Assembly: GCF_020166105.1 (NCBI RefSeq)
Contig: NZ_JAIUJY010000001.1
Location: 124,001 to 188,000 of the forward strand
DNA length: 64,000 nt
Origin: Blastococcus sp. LR1
GTDB lineage: Bacteria; Actinomycetota; Actinomycetes; Mycobacteriales; Geodermatophilaceae
Direction: 5' to 3'
Below, in pieces: positions 1 to 8,947 of this stretch; the stretch's first letter is position 1; each line of letters opens with the position of its first letter. A program made the position numbers and the translations under genes. The notes beneath the pieces were generated by a model. The model worked only from the letters and a program-made list of their open reading frames with translations, was not told the DNA's origin and made no database searches.

Positions 1-257
1 GTGTTCGCCGCCTGCAGCAGGGCGGGCAGCGGCGCGACCCGGTCCGCGACCTCCACCGCCATCTGCTTGTTCGGCATGGTCACCGAGAAGCCCCGCCACT
101 CCGGCCCCAGCCCGGCCAGCAGGTCGGGCAGCTCCTCGGGACCGATGTCGAGCGCGTCGTAGGTCCAGTCCGAGAGACCGAGCGCGGTGTAGGCCGCCCG
201 GTGCAGCAGCGGGGAGAGCGAGTGGGACACCGGCCGGCCGAGGACGGCGGCCCTCAT
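1..257 (-). CDS. aroE: Shikimate dehydrogenase, N-terminal part (cut by window edge)
   Basis: NADP-dependent reduction of 3-dehydroshikimate to shikimate in the chorismate pathway. Only the first ~85 residues lie in the window. The start ATG is at 257 and the frame stays open to base 1. The N terminus shows the family shikimate-binding motif (GRPVSHSLSPLLH), and VTMPNKQ carries the expected catalytic Lys. The start overlaps the mltG stop by 4 nt (ATGA), and the order mltG-aroE is common in actinobacteria. Start and family are clear; the NADP-binding half is outside the window. Confidence 0.9.
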   Translation of the reverse strand, partial: MRAAVLGRPVSHSLSPLLHRAAYTALGLSDWTYDALDIGPEELPDLLAGLGPEWRGFSVTMPNKQMAVEVADRVAPLPALLQAAN

Positions 258-2056
258 CCCTCGGGGTTCGCCCGCAGCCACTGCTGGAACAGCAGCACGT
301 TCTGCTGGTGCTCCTCCCCGGTCCGGGCGAAGCGGGTCTCGCCGGTGTCGGGGTCGACCACCACGAAGAAGCGCCAGTCGCCGTCGGCCGGCGCCAGGAC
401 CGCCTTGATGGCGTCGTCTCCCGGGTTGCTGATCGCACCCGGCGGCAGACCCGGGTGGAAGTAGGTGTTGTACGGCGACGGGTTGGCCCGGTCGGCCGCC
501 GTCGTCGTGATCCCACCCTTGCCGTTCGCGTAGTTGACGGTGGTGTCCAGCTGCAGCGGCATGCCGTCGGAGAGCCGGTTCTCCAGGACCCGGGCCACCT
601 TCGCCATGTCGTCGGCGCCGGCCGCCTCGGCCTGCACGATGCTGGCCTTGGTGAGCACGGTGAGGCGGTTCGCCTCGGGCACCTGCAGCGAGTCGAGCGC
701 CTGCACGGCCCGCGACACCATGGCCGAGAGCATGTCGACGGCGGTGTCGCCGGGCTCGAAGTCGTAGGTCGCCGGGAAGAGGAAGCCCTCGAGCATCCCG
801 TTGGCGTACGGGGGCAGGCCGAGCGCGACCGGGTCGGCCGCAGCGGCCTGGAGCTCCTCCAGCGGGGTGCCGGTGTCCTCCGCGAGGCGGGCCAGCACCT
901 GCACGGCGGTGAGCCCCTCGCGCAGCGTCACCCGCGAGACCTGGCGGGCCGCCGGGTCCAGCAGCAGGTCCAGGGCCGCGGCACCGCTCATCTGCAACCG
1001 CAGCGTGTAGACGCCGGGCTGGATGCCGGTGGCGGCCGGGTTGTCCTCGGCGGCGTCGATGAACGGACGCGTCGAACCGATGACATCGGCGCCGTCCAGG
1101 GTCCGGGCGATGTCGCTGAGCGTGTCGCCGGAGTTGACCCGGATGTCGACGCTGCTGGTGCCGGCGCCGGTGTAGTCCTGCGAGGTCGGGTCGAGCATCG
1201 CGAACAGCCTCTGGCCGCCGAGGACGATGCCCACCACGATGGCGCCGAGCACCAGGAGCGCGAGCAGCACCGCGAAGGGGCGCCGACGGCGACGCCGCCG
1301 CTCCCGGTCGCTGCGCGGGTCGTAAGGGGCCACCGGGATCTCGTCGTCGGTCATCGGACCGGCGGGATCACCTGCGAGGCGGTCGTCGTCGAGGACGAGG
1401 GAGTCGTCCTGGTGGTCGTGCGGGTGCTCGTCGTGCGGCTCGTGCGCCGCCGGCTGCTCGGGCAGCGCGACGGTCGCCGGGACGTCCGGGGTCCGGTCGG
1501 CGCGCCGGGACCGGCGCAGCCCGCGGCGACGCGGGCGCTCCTCGTCCACGTTGGCGCCGATGACGTCGAGCGCACCGGTCTGCTCCTCCCACGGCAGCGG
1601 GTCCGGGCCCGGGAGGTCCTCGACAGGACGCTCGGCGTCGTCATACCGGCCGGAGACTCGGGGCGTGGCGACCGTGGGGTCGTCCTCGCCGGTCCCGCTG
1701 GTGGCGAGCCGGTCCCAGACGCCGGTCGGCATCGGGGGCAGGGGGCCGGACGGGTGCTGGCGTGAGACGCCCTGTGCGGGGCGACCGCCGGGGTGGTCCG
1801 GGTGGTCGGTGGACCCGTAGGACCACCAGTCCGGCTCGACGAGCGGTCCGGTCCGGTCCTCGCCGCGGTCGATCAACCCCGACCCGTGGCGGGCGCCGCT
1901 CCTGTCGGGGTGCAGCGGCGGACGAGCGGAGGAGCCCGGCGGGGTGATGCCACCGGTGGGGGCGCCGGGGCCGGTCCAGGAGGACGCAGGCAACCCACCG
2001 GTTCCGTCGTCGGAGGAGTGCCTCCCCCGCCGCGGCGGCCCGCCGGGCGCGCTCAC
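254..2056 (-). CDS. mltG: Endolytic murein transglycosylase MltG with long cytoplasmic N-terminal extension
   Basis: Membrane-bound lytic transglycosylase that cuts nascent glycan strands and helps end their polymerisation. The 600-aa protein has about 255 residues of Pro/Gly/Asp/His-rich, probably disordered cytoplasmic sequence ending in a basic stretch. One membrane segment follows near residues 260-285, then a LysM-like region and the YceG catalytic domain. Family signatures visible are EGFLFPATYDF, ASIVQAEA (the conserved Glu is the expected catalytic acid) and GLPPGAISNPG. E. coli MltG is about 340 aa, so the extension nearly doubles it. It overlaps ruvX and aroE by 4 nt each. Confidence 0.92.
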   Translation of the reverse strand: MSAPGGPPRRGRHSSDDGTGGLPASSWTGPGAPTGGITPPGSSARPPLHPDRSGARHGSGLIDRGEDRTGPLVEPDWWSYGSTDHPDHPGGRPAQGVSRQHPSGPLPPMPTGVWDRLATSGTGEDDPTVATPRVSGRYDDAERPVEDLPGPDPLPWEEQTGALDVIGANVDEERPRRRGLRRSRRADRTPDVPATVALPEQPAAHEPHDEHPHDHQDDSLVLDDDRLAGDPAGPMTDDEIPVAPYDPRSDRERRRRRRRPFAVLLALLVLGAIVVGIVLGGQRLFAMLDPTSQDYTGAGTSSVDIRVNSGDTLSDIARTLDGADVIGSTRPFIDAAEDNPAATGIQPGVYTLRLQMSGAAALDLLLDPAARQVSRVTLREGLTAVQVLARLAEDTGTPLEELQAAAADPVALGLPPYANGMLEGFLFPATYDFEPGDTAVDMLSAMVSRAVQALDSLQVPEANRLTVLTKASIVQAEAAGADDMAKVARVLENRLSDGMPLQLDTTVNYANGKGGITTTAADRANPSPYNTYFHPGLPPGAISNPGDDAIKAVLAPADGDWRFFVVVDPDTGETRFARTGEEHQQNVLLFQQWLRANPEG

Positions 2057-2769
2057 GTGGGCGCCCGCCGGCTGTCGAGATACTGCTGCAGGATGACCAC
2101 GGCGGCCGCCTGGTCGATCACCGGGCGCGAACGACGGCTGTCGATGCCGCCTTCACGGAGGTGACTGGCTGCGGTCACGGTGGAGAGCCTTTCGTCGATC
2201 ATGTGGACCGGCACATCCGCTATGCGGTCGGCCAGTTCCTGAGCGTAGTTGCCCGCATCGACGGCCGACGCTCCCGACGCACCTGACAGATGCCTCGGCT
2301 CTCCCACGACCACCTCTGTCACCTCGTGTTCCGCGACCAGGGCCACGATCCGGTCCAGATCGGCGCCGCTCTTGGCCCGGTTGAGCGTCTCCAGCGGACT
2401 GGCGAGGATGCCGGTCGCATCGGACAGGGCGAGGCCGACCCGCACCGTCCCGACGTCGATCCCGAGCACCCGGCCGCGCGGCGCACCCGCTCCTGCGCGA
2501 CGCGGCGGCACCTTCAGGTGCTGCGGCCACCCCCCGGACAGGTCGATCTCCGTCGTCTCGTGCTTCACCGGGGGGAAGCCCTGACGGAGGTCGATCTCGG
2601 TGGTCGGGTGGTACGTCGGCTGCTCACCGGTCGATCCGGCAGGCCGCGGCCGGGCCGGAGGCACGGCCGGCAGTTCCCGGCGCCGCCTCCCGACGGGCCC
2701 GGTGTCCCCCGGGTTCTGCCCGAAGTCGGACTCGGTACCGCTCTCGTCGGAGCTCCCCACGGTGCTCAC
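2053..2769 (-). CDS. ruvX: RuvX/YqgF family RNase H-fold nuclease (putative pre-16S rRNA nuclease)
   Basis: YqgF-type protein, originally called a Holliday-junction resolvase homologue and linked in E. coli to 16S rRNA 5' maturation. The conserved domain covers roughly residues 100-235: [15 protein letters not shown] (first acidic residue), [22 protein letters not shown] and a late Asp in [15 protein letters not shown]. The first ~100 residues are a low-complexity extension absent from the usual ~140-aa proteins. It holds two similar short segments, [12 protein letters not shown] and [12 protein letters not shown]. The gene overlaps alaS upstream and mltG downstream by 4 nt, implying translational coupling. 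Confidence 0.92.
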   Translation of the reverse strand: MSTVGSSDESGTESDFGQNPGDTGPVGRRRRELPAVPPARPRPAGSTGEQPTYHPTTEIDLRQGFPPVKHETTEIDLSGGWPQHLKVPPRRAGAGAPRGRVLGIDVGTVRVGLALSDATGILASPLETLNRAKSGADLDRIVALVAEHEVTEVVVGEPRHLSGASGASAVDAGNYAQELADRIADVPVHMIDERLSTVTAASHLREGGIDSRRSRPVIDQAAAVVILQQYLDSRRAPT

Positions 2770-5450
2770 CTTCCCTCGGCGGCCGCAACCGCCTGCTCGC
2801 CGGCCTGCAGTGCCGCGGGGATACCCGCGGGATCGGTGCCGCCTCCCTGGGCGACGTCGGACTTACCGCCTCCGCGGCCGCCGACCGGGGCCGAGGCCGC
2901 CTTGAGGACGTCGTTGGCCGACAGCCCCTGCGCGACCGCGGCCGGGTTGAGCGCTGCCACCAGTGCCACCTTGCCACCGGACTCCGAGGCCAGCAGCACG
3001 ACCGCCGGGCGGTCGGCGGACAGCCGGCCCCGGATGTCGAGGGCGAGCGTGCGCAGATCGCCGCCGCCCAGATCCGCCGGGGAACCGGTGACGACGGCGA
3101 CGCCGCCGACGTCCTTCGCCGACCCGGCCAGCTGACCGGCCGCGGCCACGCTCTGCTGCGAGCGCAGCTCGGCCAGCTCGCGGTCCAGGTCGCGGATCCG
3201 GGCGACCATGCCGCTCACCCGCTCGACCAGGCCGTCCTGCGGCGCCTTGAGGAGATCGGCCAGCTGGCGGACCAGGTCGCGCTCGCGCGCCAGGTAGCGG
3301 AAGCCCTCGAGGCCCACGACCGCCTCGACGCGCCGCGAGCCCGATCCGACCGACGACTCGCCGGTCAGGGCGAGCGTGCCGATCTGCGAGCTGCCCCGCA
3401 CGTGGGTGCCACCGCAGAGCTCGCGCGACCAGGGGCCGCCGATCTCCACGACGCGCACCTCCTCGCCGTAGGTCTCGCCGAAGAGCGCGATGGCGCCGAA
3501 CGCCCTCGCCTCGGGCAGCGTCATGTAGGACGCGGAGACCTTGTGGTCGGCGCGGACGGCGGCGTTGGCGACGTCCTCGATGTCGGTGCGCTGCTGCGCG
3601 GTGAGCGCGCCCTGCCAGGCGAAGTCCAGGCGCAGGTAGCCCGGCCGGTTGTAGGAGCCGGACTGCAGCGCCTGCGGGCCGAGCACCTCGCGCAGCGCGG
3701 CATGCACCACGTGCGTGCCGGAGTGCGCCTGGCAGGCGGAGAGCCGCCACTCGTGGTCGACCTCGGCGGTCAGCTCGGCACCGCTGCGCAGCTCGCCCTC
3801 GAGCACGCGGATCTGGTGGGCGACCAGGCCCTTGACCGGCCGCTGCACGTCGATGACCTCGGCGCGGCCGCCGTCCCAGGTGAGGATGCCGGCGTCGGCC
3901 ACCTGGCCGCCGGACTCCGCGTAGAAGGGGGTGCGGTCGAGCACGACGCGGACGATCTCGCCCTGTGCCGCCACTGTGCCGGCTTCCCCACCCTCCCGCT
4001 CCTCCTCGGCGACCAGCGCGAGCACCCGGGAGTCGGTGCGCAACGTGTCGTAGGCCCGCCAGTCGGTGGGACCGTGCTCGGCCAGCAGCCGGCGGTAGGC
4101 CAGGACGTCGACGGAGCCGGTGCGCTTGGCGCGGGCGTCGGCCCGGGCGCGGTCGCGCTGCTCCTTCATGAGGGCCCGGAAGCCCTCCTCGTCGACGGTC
4201 ACGCCCTGCTCGGCGGCCATCTCCAGGGTGACGTCGATCGGGAACCCGTAGGTGTCGTGCAGGCTGAACGCCTGGTCGCCCGAGAGCTTCGGGGTGCCCG
4301 CGCTCTTCGCCTGCTTCACCGCGGTGTCGAACAGCGCCGTGCCCGAGGTGAGGGTGCGCCGGAACGCCTCCTCCTCCGCGTACGCGACGCTCGAGATCCG
4401 CGCGAAATCGGTCTCCAGCTCCGGGTAGCTGGCCTTCATGGCCTCCTTGGAGACCGGCAGCAGCTCAGGCAGCGAGGCGTCCTCGACACCGAGGAGCTTC
4501 ATCGACCGGACGGCGCGGCGCAGCAGCCGGCGGAGGATGTAGCCGCGGCCCTCGTTGCCGGGGGTGACGCCGTCGCCGATGAGCATCAGCCCGCTGCGGA
4601 CGTGGTCGGCGACGACCCGCAGCCGGACGTCGGCCTCGATGTCCTTGCCGTAGGTGACGCCGGAGAGCTCCGCGGCGCGGCGGAGAACCGGGGAGACCTC
4701 GTCGATCTCGTACATGTTGTCGACGCCCTGCAGGAGGTAGGCCACGCGCTCCAGGCCCATGCCGGTGTCGATGCTCTTCTTCGGCAGCTCGCCGAGGATC
4801 GGGAAGTCCTTGCCCTCCCCGTCTCCCCGCTCGTACTGCATGAAGACGAGGTTCCAGATCTCCAGGAACCGGTCACCGGTCGGATCGGCCTCGGGGCCGC
4901 CGTCGGGGCCGAACTCGGGGCCGCGGTCGTAGTGGATCTCCGAGCAGGGGCCGGCCGGGCCCGCGGCGCCGGTGGACCAGTAGTTGTCGTCCATGCCGCG
5001 GCGCTGGATGCGCTCAGCCGGGACGTAGGCCCGCCAGGCGTCGAACGCCTCGTCGTCGTCCAGGTAGACGGTCGGCCAGATCCGCTCGGGGTCCAGGCCC
5101 AGCCCGCCGTCGGCGACCTTCCCGGTCACGAGGTCCCAGGCGAACTGGATCGCCTCGGCCTTGAAGTAGTCGCCGAAGGAGAAGTTGCCGTTCATCTGGA
5201 AGAACGTGCCGTGCCGGGTGGTCTTGCCCACCTCCTCGATGTCGAGGGTGCGCACGCACTTCTGCACGCTGGTGGCGCGCGGGTACGGCGCGGGCTCGCG
5301 GCCGGTCAGGTACGGGATGAACGGCACCATGCCGGCCACGGTGAACAGCAGCGACGGGTCCGGGGAGACCAGCGAGGCACTGGGGACGACGGTGTGGCCA
5401 CGCTGCTCGAAGTGCTCCAAGAAGCGGCGGCGGATCTCGGCGGTCTGCAT
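2766..5450 (-). CDS. alaS: Alanine--tRNA ligase
   Basis: Charges tRNA-Ala with alanine and hydrolyses mischarged Ser/Gly-tRNA-Ala. It is 894 aa, normal for bacterial AlaRS. The class II aminoacylation domain is N-terminal, followed by the tRNA-recognition region. The editing domain has its zinc ligands as HSGTHVVH near residue 575 and CGGTHV near 680, and a DHHA1/C-Ala region closes the protein. A hairpin lies just after the gene 5507-5788 and before this start. The 3' end overlaps ruvX by 4 nt. Confidence 0.97.
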   Translation of the reverse strand: MQTAEIRRRFLEHFEQRGHTVVPSASLVSPDPSLLFTVAGMVPFIPYLTGREPAPYPRATSVQKCVRTLDIEEVGKTTRHGTFFQMNGNFSFGDYFKAEAIQFAWDLVTGKVADGGLGLDPERIWPTVYLDDDEAFDAWRAYVPAERIQRRGMDDNYWSTGAAGPAGPCSEIHYDRGPEFGPDGGPEADPTGDRFLEIWNLVFMQYERGDGEGKDFPILGELPKKSIDTGMGLERVAYLLQGVDNMYEIDEVSPVLRRAAELSGVTYGKDIEADVRLRVVADHVRSGLMLIGDGVTPGNEGRGYILRRLLRRAVRSMKLLGVEDASLPELLPVSKEAMKASYPELETDFARISSVAYAEEEAFRRTLTSGTALFDTAVKQAKSAGTPKLSGDQAFSLHDTYGFPIDVTLEMAAEQGVTVDEEGFRALMKEQRDRARADARAKRTGSVDVLAYRRLLAEHGPTDWRAYDTLRTDSRVLALVAEEEREGGEAGTVAAQGEIVRVVLDRTPFYAESGGQVADAGILTWDGGRAEVIDVQRPVKGLVAHQIRVLEGELRSGAELTAEVDHEWRLSACQAHSGTHVVHAALREVLGPQALQSGSYNRPGYLRLDFAWQGALTAQQRTDIEDVANAAVRADHKVSASYMTLPEARAFGAIALFGETYGEEVRVVEIGGPWSRELCGGTHVRGSSQIGTLALTGESSVGSGSRRVEAVVGLEGFRYLARERDLVRQLADLLKAPQDGLVERVSGMVARIRDLDRELAELRSQQSVAAAGQLAGSAKDVGGVAVVTGSPADLGGGDLRTLALDIRGRLSADRPAVVLLASESGGKVALVAALNPAAVAQGLSANDVLKAASAPVGGRGGGKSDVAQGGGTDPAGIPAALQAGEQAVAAAEGR

Positions 5451-5475
5451 CAGCGATCTACTCGGTTCGACGGGA

Positions 5476-5498
5476 CCGGGGAGGGTGGGGCTCCCCGG
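5476..5498 (-). terminator. Small GC hairpin between the DUF6167-type gene and alaS
   Basis: Perfect 8-bp inverted repeat (CCGGGGAG / CTCCCCGG) around a 7-nt loop in the 56-nt gap upstream of alaS. There is no T-run, so it could be a weak terminator, an attenuator or a leader structure. Its role is inferred from position only. Confidence 0.35.
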
Positions 5499-5506
5499 CC
5501 GGAGGG

Positions 5507-5788
5507 TCAGGAGTCGGCGGAGTGCGCGCCGCGCCGCAGCGAGGCGTCGCCCGGCGCGGGCAGCGGCGCGTCGAGGCCGGTGCCGGCGCGCAGCTCCAGC
5601 TCGCGCTCGGACATGGCGTCACGGACGTCCGCGCCGAAGTCACCGATCGCATCGGCGACATCGCGCAGCCCGGCGGCGATCGAGGCGCCGATGCCGGCCG
5701 GCGTCATCTTCTCGGCCGCGGCGGAGAGCTTGCGGACGACGAGCGCGCCGATGGTGATGCCCATCGCCAGCCAGAACAGCCGGCGCAT
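5507..5788 (-). CDS. DUF6167-type small membrane-anchored protein
   Basis: A 93-aa protein with one N-terminal hydrophobic segment (residues 1-20, beginning [18 protein letters not shown]), then an amphipathic Ala/Asp-rich region. It resembles the short DUF6167 proteins found upstream of alaS in actinobacteria. Function is unknown. Its start overlaps the stop of the DUF948-type gene by one base (TGATG), so the two are probably coupled. Confidence 0.75.
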   Translation of the reverse strand: MRRLFWLAMGITIGALVVRKLSAAAEKMTPAGIGASIAAGLRDVADAIGDFGADVRDAMSERELELRAGTGLDAPLPAPGDASLRRGAHSADS

Positions 5789-6213
5789 CAGGCGGCCCGC
5801 CGGGATGAGCGGCGGGCGCGGCGCTCGGCCTTGGCGAGGGCGTTGGCGTCGGCGACCGCCTGGCCCTCGCGCTTCTTCTTGGTGGCACTCCGGACGCCGT
5901 AGCTGAAGGCGGCGACCTTGATCAGCGGGCTGCCGAGGGTGGCGGCGACCACGCTGGTGAGGGCGGCGACGTTGCTCGAGACGTTGGCGGCGTTGCCGGT
6001 GATGTCGTCGACCCGCTCGAGGTTGCTGTTCACGTGCGCGACCGTGGTGCCGGCCTGGCTCAGGATCGGCGCGCTCTGCTCACGGACCTGGCGGATGGTC
6101 AGGGTGGTCTCGTCGAGCGTCCGGCCGAGCTTGAGCAGCGGGACGGCGACCAGCACCACCAGCAGCACCAGGGCTCCGGCTGCGACCAGCCCGGCGATCT
6201 CTCCTACGGACAC
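5788..6213 (-). CDS. DUF948-family membrane protein
   Basis: A 141-aa protein with a membrane segment at residues ~5-27, then a helical region of the DUF948 type (TLDETTLTIRQVREQSAPIL...) and a Lys/Arg-rich C terminus. The predicted layout is one N-terminal membrane helix followed by a coiled-coil-like segment. The order rarA-DUF948-DUF6167-alaS is common in actinobacteria. Function is unknown; a link to the envelope or cell division is only a guess. Confidence 0.78.
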   Translation of the reverse strand: MSVGEIAGLVAAGALVLLVVLVAVPLLKLGRTLDETTLTIRQVREQSAPILSQAGTTVAHVNSNLERVDDITGNAANVSSNVAALTSVVAATLGSPLIKVAAFSYGVRSATKKKREGQAVADANALAKAERRARRSSRRAA

Positions 6214-6269
6214 GCGTGCTCCTGTTCTCAGGGGTTCATCGCCGGGAGCGGCTTTCCGGCCTCGTCACC

Positions 6270-7628
6270 CTAGTCGCGGGTGCGTGTTCGCCTGATGATC
6301 GCCCGCAGCTTGGCCAGCCGCTCCCCCAGCCGCGCCTCGACACCGCGGTTGGTCGGCCGGTAGTAGTCCTTGCCCACGAGCGCGTCCGGTGGGTACTGCT
6401 GCGGCACGACGCCGTCGGGATGGGAGTGCGGATAGACGTAGGTCTTGCCGTGCCCGAGCTTCTTCGCCCCGCCGTAGTGGGCGTCGCGGAGCCCCGGCGG
6501 AACCGGCCCGGCCAGGCCCGCGCGGACGTCGGCGAGCGACTCCCCCATCGCGGCGGTCACGGCATTCGACTTCGGTGCGGTGGCCAGGTGGACGACGGCC
6601 TGCGCCAGCGCGAAGTGGCCCTCCGGCATGCCGATGAAGGCGACCGCGTCCGCCGCGGCGACGGCGGTGAGCAGCGCCGTCGGGTCGGCCATCCCGATGT
6701 CCTCGCTGGCGGAGATGACCAGGCGCCGGGCGATGAAGCGCGGGTCCTCCCCCGCCTCGACCATGCGCGCGAGGTAGTGCAGGGCGGCGTCGACGTCGCT
6801 GCCGCGGATGGACTTGATCAGCGCGCTGGCGACGTCGTAGTGCATGTCGCCCTGCTTGTCGTAGCGGACCGCGGCCTGCGCCACCGCCGTCTCCAGCGTG
6901 GCGAGGTCGATCTCGGTCGAGCCCACGGCCTTGGCCGCCCCGGCGCCGGACTCCAGCGCGGTGAGCGACTTGCGCCCGTCGCCGCCGGCGATGCGGACCA
7001 GGTGCTCCTCGGCCTCCTCGGTGAGCGTGAACTCACCGTTCAGCCCGCGCTCGCCGGCCAGTGCCCGGCGCAGCAGCTCGCGGACGTCGTCGTCGGACAG
7101 CGGCTGCAGCGCCAGCACCAGGCTGCGCGAGAGCAGCGGGCTGACCACGGAGAAGAACGGGTTCTCGGTGGTGGCAGCGATCAGGCTGACGATCCGGTCC
7201 TCGACCGCGGACAGCAGCGAGTCCTGCTGGGTCTTGGAGAAGCGGTGCACCTCGTCGATGAACAGGACGGTGCGGCGGCCGGCGTAGGTGAGCTCCCGCT
7301 TGGCGCTGGAGATGACCGCGCGGACCTCCTTCACGCCGGAGTCCAGCGCGGAGAGCTGCACGAACTGCCGCTTGGTGGCCAGCGAGATGACGTGCGCGAG
7401 CGTGGTCTTGCCGGTGCCGGGCGGGCCGTAGAGCACCAGCGACATCGGCTCGTCGGACTCGACCAGCCGACGCAGCGGGGCCCGGTCGCCGAGCAGGTGC
7501 TGCTGGCCCACGACCTCCTGCAGGGACCGCGGCCGCATCCGCACGGCCAATGGCTTCCCCGCCCACCCCGCTCCCGGGTCGACCGCCGCGGGGCCGTCGT
7601 CCTCGGGTGCGTCGAACAGGCTGCTCAC
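6270..7628 (-). CDS. rarA: Replication-associated recombination protein RarA (MgsA), AAA+ ATPase
   Basis: Clamp-loader-like AAA+ ATPase acting at stalled replication forks. Start chosen at GTG 7628 ([11 protein letters not shown] follows), giving 452 aa. The frame is open further upstream, but that sequence lies across the divergent reductase gene and has no homology to the family. Visible: Walker [10 protein letters not shown] at ~68-76, Walker [11 protein letters not shown], sensor-1 ATTENPFF, and the C-terminal family domain ([29 protein letters not shown]). It is first in the run to DUF948, DUF6167, alaS, ruvX, mltG and aroE. Confidence 0.93.
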   Translation of the reverse strand: MSSLFDAPEDDGPAAVDPGAGWAGKPLAVRMRPRSLQEVVGQQHLLGDRAPLRRLVESDEPMSLVLYGPPGTGKTTLAHVISLATKRQFVQLSALDSGVKEVRAVISSAKRELTYAGRRTVLFIDEVHRFSKTQQDSLLSAVEDRIVSLIAATTENPFFSVVSPLLSRSLVLALQPLSDDDVRELLRRALAGERGLNGEFTLTEEAEEHLVRIAGGDGRKSLTALESGAGAAKAVGSTEIDLATLETAVAQAAVRYDKQGDMHYDVASALIKSIRGSDVDAALHYLARMVEAGEDPRFIARRLVISASEDIGMADPTALLTAVAAADAVAFIGMPEGHFALAQAVVHLATAPKSNAVTAAMGESLADVRAGLAGPVPPGLRDAHYGGAKKLGHGKTYVYPHSHPDGVVPQQYPPDALVGKDYYRPTNRGVEARLGERLAKLRAIIRRTRTRD

Positions 7629-7664
7629 GGTTCCTGACGCTACCCGCGGGGCACGACGTCCTTC

Positions 7665-8519
7665 ATGCAGCAGCGACGCATCGGGAACGTGACCGTGAGC
7701 GCCATCGGGCTCGGCGCGATGCCCCTGTCCACGAAGGACCCGCGCCCCTCCGACGACGACGCAGCCGCCGTGGTGCACGCCGCGCTCGACGCCGGGGTGA
7801 CGGTGATCGACACCGCGGACGCCTACTCCCGGGACGAGGCGGAGTTCGGGCACAACGAGACTCTGGTGGCGCGGGCGCTGGCGTCCTACGGGCCGGCCGA
7901 CGTCCTGGTCGCGACGAAGGGTGGGCACACCCGGCGCGGCACCGAGTGGGAACTGGACGGGTCGCCGGCCTACCTGCGCCGCGCCTGCGAGGCGTCCCTG
8001 CGCCGGCTGGGCGTCGACGCCATCGGGCTGTACCAGTTCCACCGCCCCGACCCGGCGACGCCGTGGGAGGACTCGATGGGCGCGCTGCGGCAGCTGGCCG
8101 ACGACGGCCTGGTCCGGATGGTCGGCATCTCCAACGCCGATCTCGCGCAGATCGACGCCGCCCGGGCGATCGTGGGCGACGCCCTGGTCAGCGTGCAGAA
8201 CCAGTTCTCGCCCGGCTGGCGCTCGTCGGCCGACGAGCTCGCGCACTGCGCCGCGCACGGGCTGGCCTTCCTGCCGTGGAGTCCGTTCGGCGGGGTCGGC
8301 GCGGCCGGCTCGCTGGGCTCGACGGCGCCCGCGTTCGGCGAACTCGCCGACGAGCTCGGGGTGTCGGTCTACCAGGTGACGCTGGCCTGGCACCTCGCGC
8401 AGAGCGACGCCGTCGTCCCGATCCCGGGGGCGTCGCGGGCCGCGTCGATCGTCGACAGCGCCGCCGCGGCCGACCTGAGCCTCTCCCCCGAGCAGCTCGC
8501 CCGCCTCAACGCCGGCTGA
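7665..8519 (+). CDS. Aldo/keto reductase
   Basis: NAD(P)H-dependent oxidoreductase of the AKR superfamily with a TIM-barrel fold, 284 aa. The catalytic tetrad is visible: Asp and Tyr in DTADAY, Lys in ATKGG and His in QFHRPD. The cofactor-binding end carries VVPIPGASR. The physiological substrate cannot be read from sequence. The gene is divergent from rarA with only 36 nt between starts, so the promoters must overlap or lie within coding DNA. It is followed by the repeat-bearing decayed region. Confidence 0.9.
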   Translation: MQQRRIGNVTVSAIGLGAMPLSTKDPRPSDDDAAAVVHAALDAGVTVIDTADAYSRDEAEFGHNETLVARALASYGPADVLVATKGGHTRRGTEWELDGSPAYLRRACEASLRRLGVDAIGLYQFHRPDPATPWEDSMGALRQLADDGLVRMVGISNADLAQIDAARAIVGDALVSVQNQFSPGWRSSADELAHCAAHGLAFLPWSPFGGVGAAGSLGSTAPAFGELADELGVSVYQVTLAWHLAQSDAVVPIPGASRAASIVDSAAAADLSLSPEQLARLNAG

Positions 8520-8533
8520 CCATCGTCACCCCA

Positions 8534-8557
8534 GGTTGATCATCGGATGTAGGCACG
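8534..8557 (+). repeat. Short repeat, copy 1 (GGTTGATCATCG...)
   Basis: Begins GGTTGATCATCG and continues with a diverged GGATGTAGGCACG, aligning to copies at 8838-8862 and (inverted) 8897-8921. It sits just after the aldo/keto reductase stop and before the decayed ORF. Confidence 0.6.
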
Positions 8558-8564
8558 ATGTCCG

Positions 8565-8843
8565 CGTGGCGCGGGGCGAGCACGCGAGAGTCTCGTCCGG
8601 TACCGGCTCCTGACCAGCGACCTGCCGGAGCCCGAGGTCCAGGTGCCGTTGTGGGACCGGCGGGGACGTGAAGTCGCGCACGCCGACGTCGATCAGTTCG
8701 GACGCGACGTGGACCGCTACTCGCTGATGGCCGCCGACGGCTGGCTCGCGCTCAGGTTCGCCGCCCGTCACGGTCGGCACCCCGTCGTCGACCGCACCCG
8801 CCGGGCGCTGCTCAGCCGCGGCTGGCGCAGCGGATCCGGTTGA
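8565..8843 (+). pseudogene. Decayed DUF559-like (AbiEi/endonuclease-like) C-terminal remnant
   Basis: An open frame with no good start encodes a piece reading RYRLLTSDLPEPEVQVP, then WDRRGREVAHADVD, then directly DRYSLMAADGWLALRF. This matches the spaced blocks of the C-terminal DUF559-type domain common in Geodermatophilaceae proteins. The central block between the two halves (normally the DxxW...EYDG part) is missing, so an internal deletion is likely. The TGA at 8841-8843 lies inside the following repeat copy. A 66-aa ORF starting GTG 8643 could still be translated, but it would be a fragment. No N-terminal part was found. Confidence 0.5.
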
Positions 8844-8921
8844 TCATCGCCTGGGTGCACGGAACGGGCGTGCCGGCCGCACGACCCACCGCGTTGGCGT
8901 GCACGCAGACGATGATCAACC
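8838..8921. repeat. Inverted repeat pair (25-bp arms, copies 2 and 3)
   Basis: Arms 8838-8862 (GGTTGATCATCGCCTGGGTG...) and 8897-8921 are near-perfect reverse complements, differing at about three of 25 positions, with a 34-nt spacer. Together with the direct copy at 8534 they bracket the DUF559-like remnant. The whole could fold as a long hairpin. It could be a REP/MITE-like element or terminal inverted repeats of a lost element; no transposase is nearby. Confidence 0.65.
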
Positions 8922-8947
8922 CGAGTAGGGGCGGCCGGACCGGCGGA

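Noticed and set aside
308-1765. Long plus-strand open frame opposite mltG (485 aa)
   Set aside because: Mirror frame of a well-supported gene; Arg/Val/Gly-rich composition typical of antisense frames in GC-rich DNA, no family motif.
7629-8393. Upstream extension of rarA over the aldo/keto reductase gene
   Set aside because: The added residues lie antisense to the reductase gene and do not resemble RarA; GTG 7628 gives the normal length.
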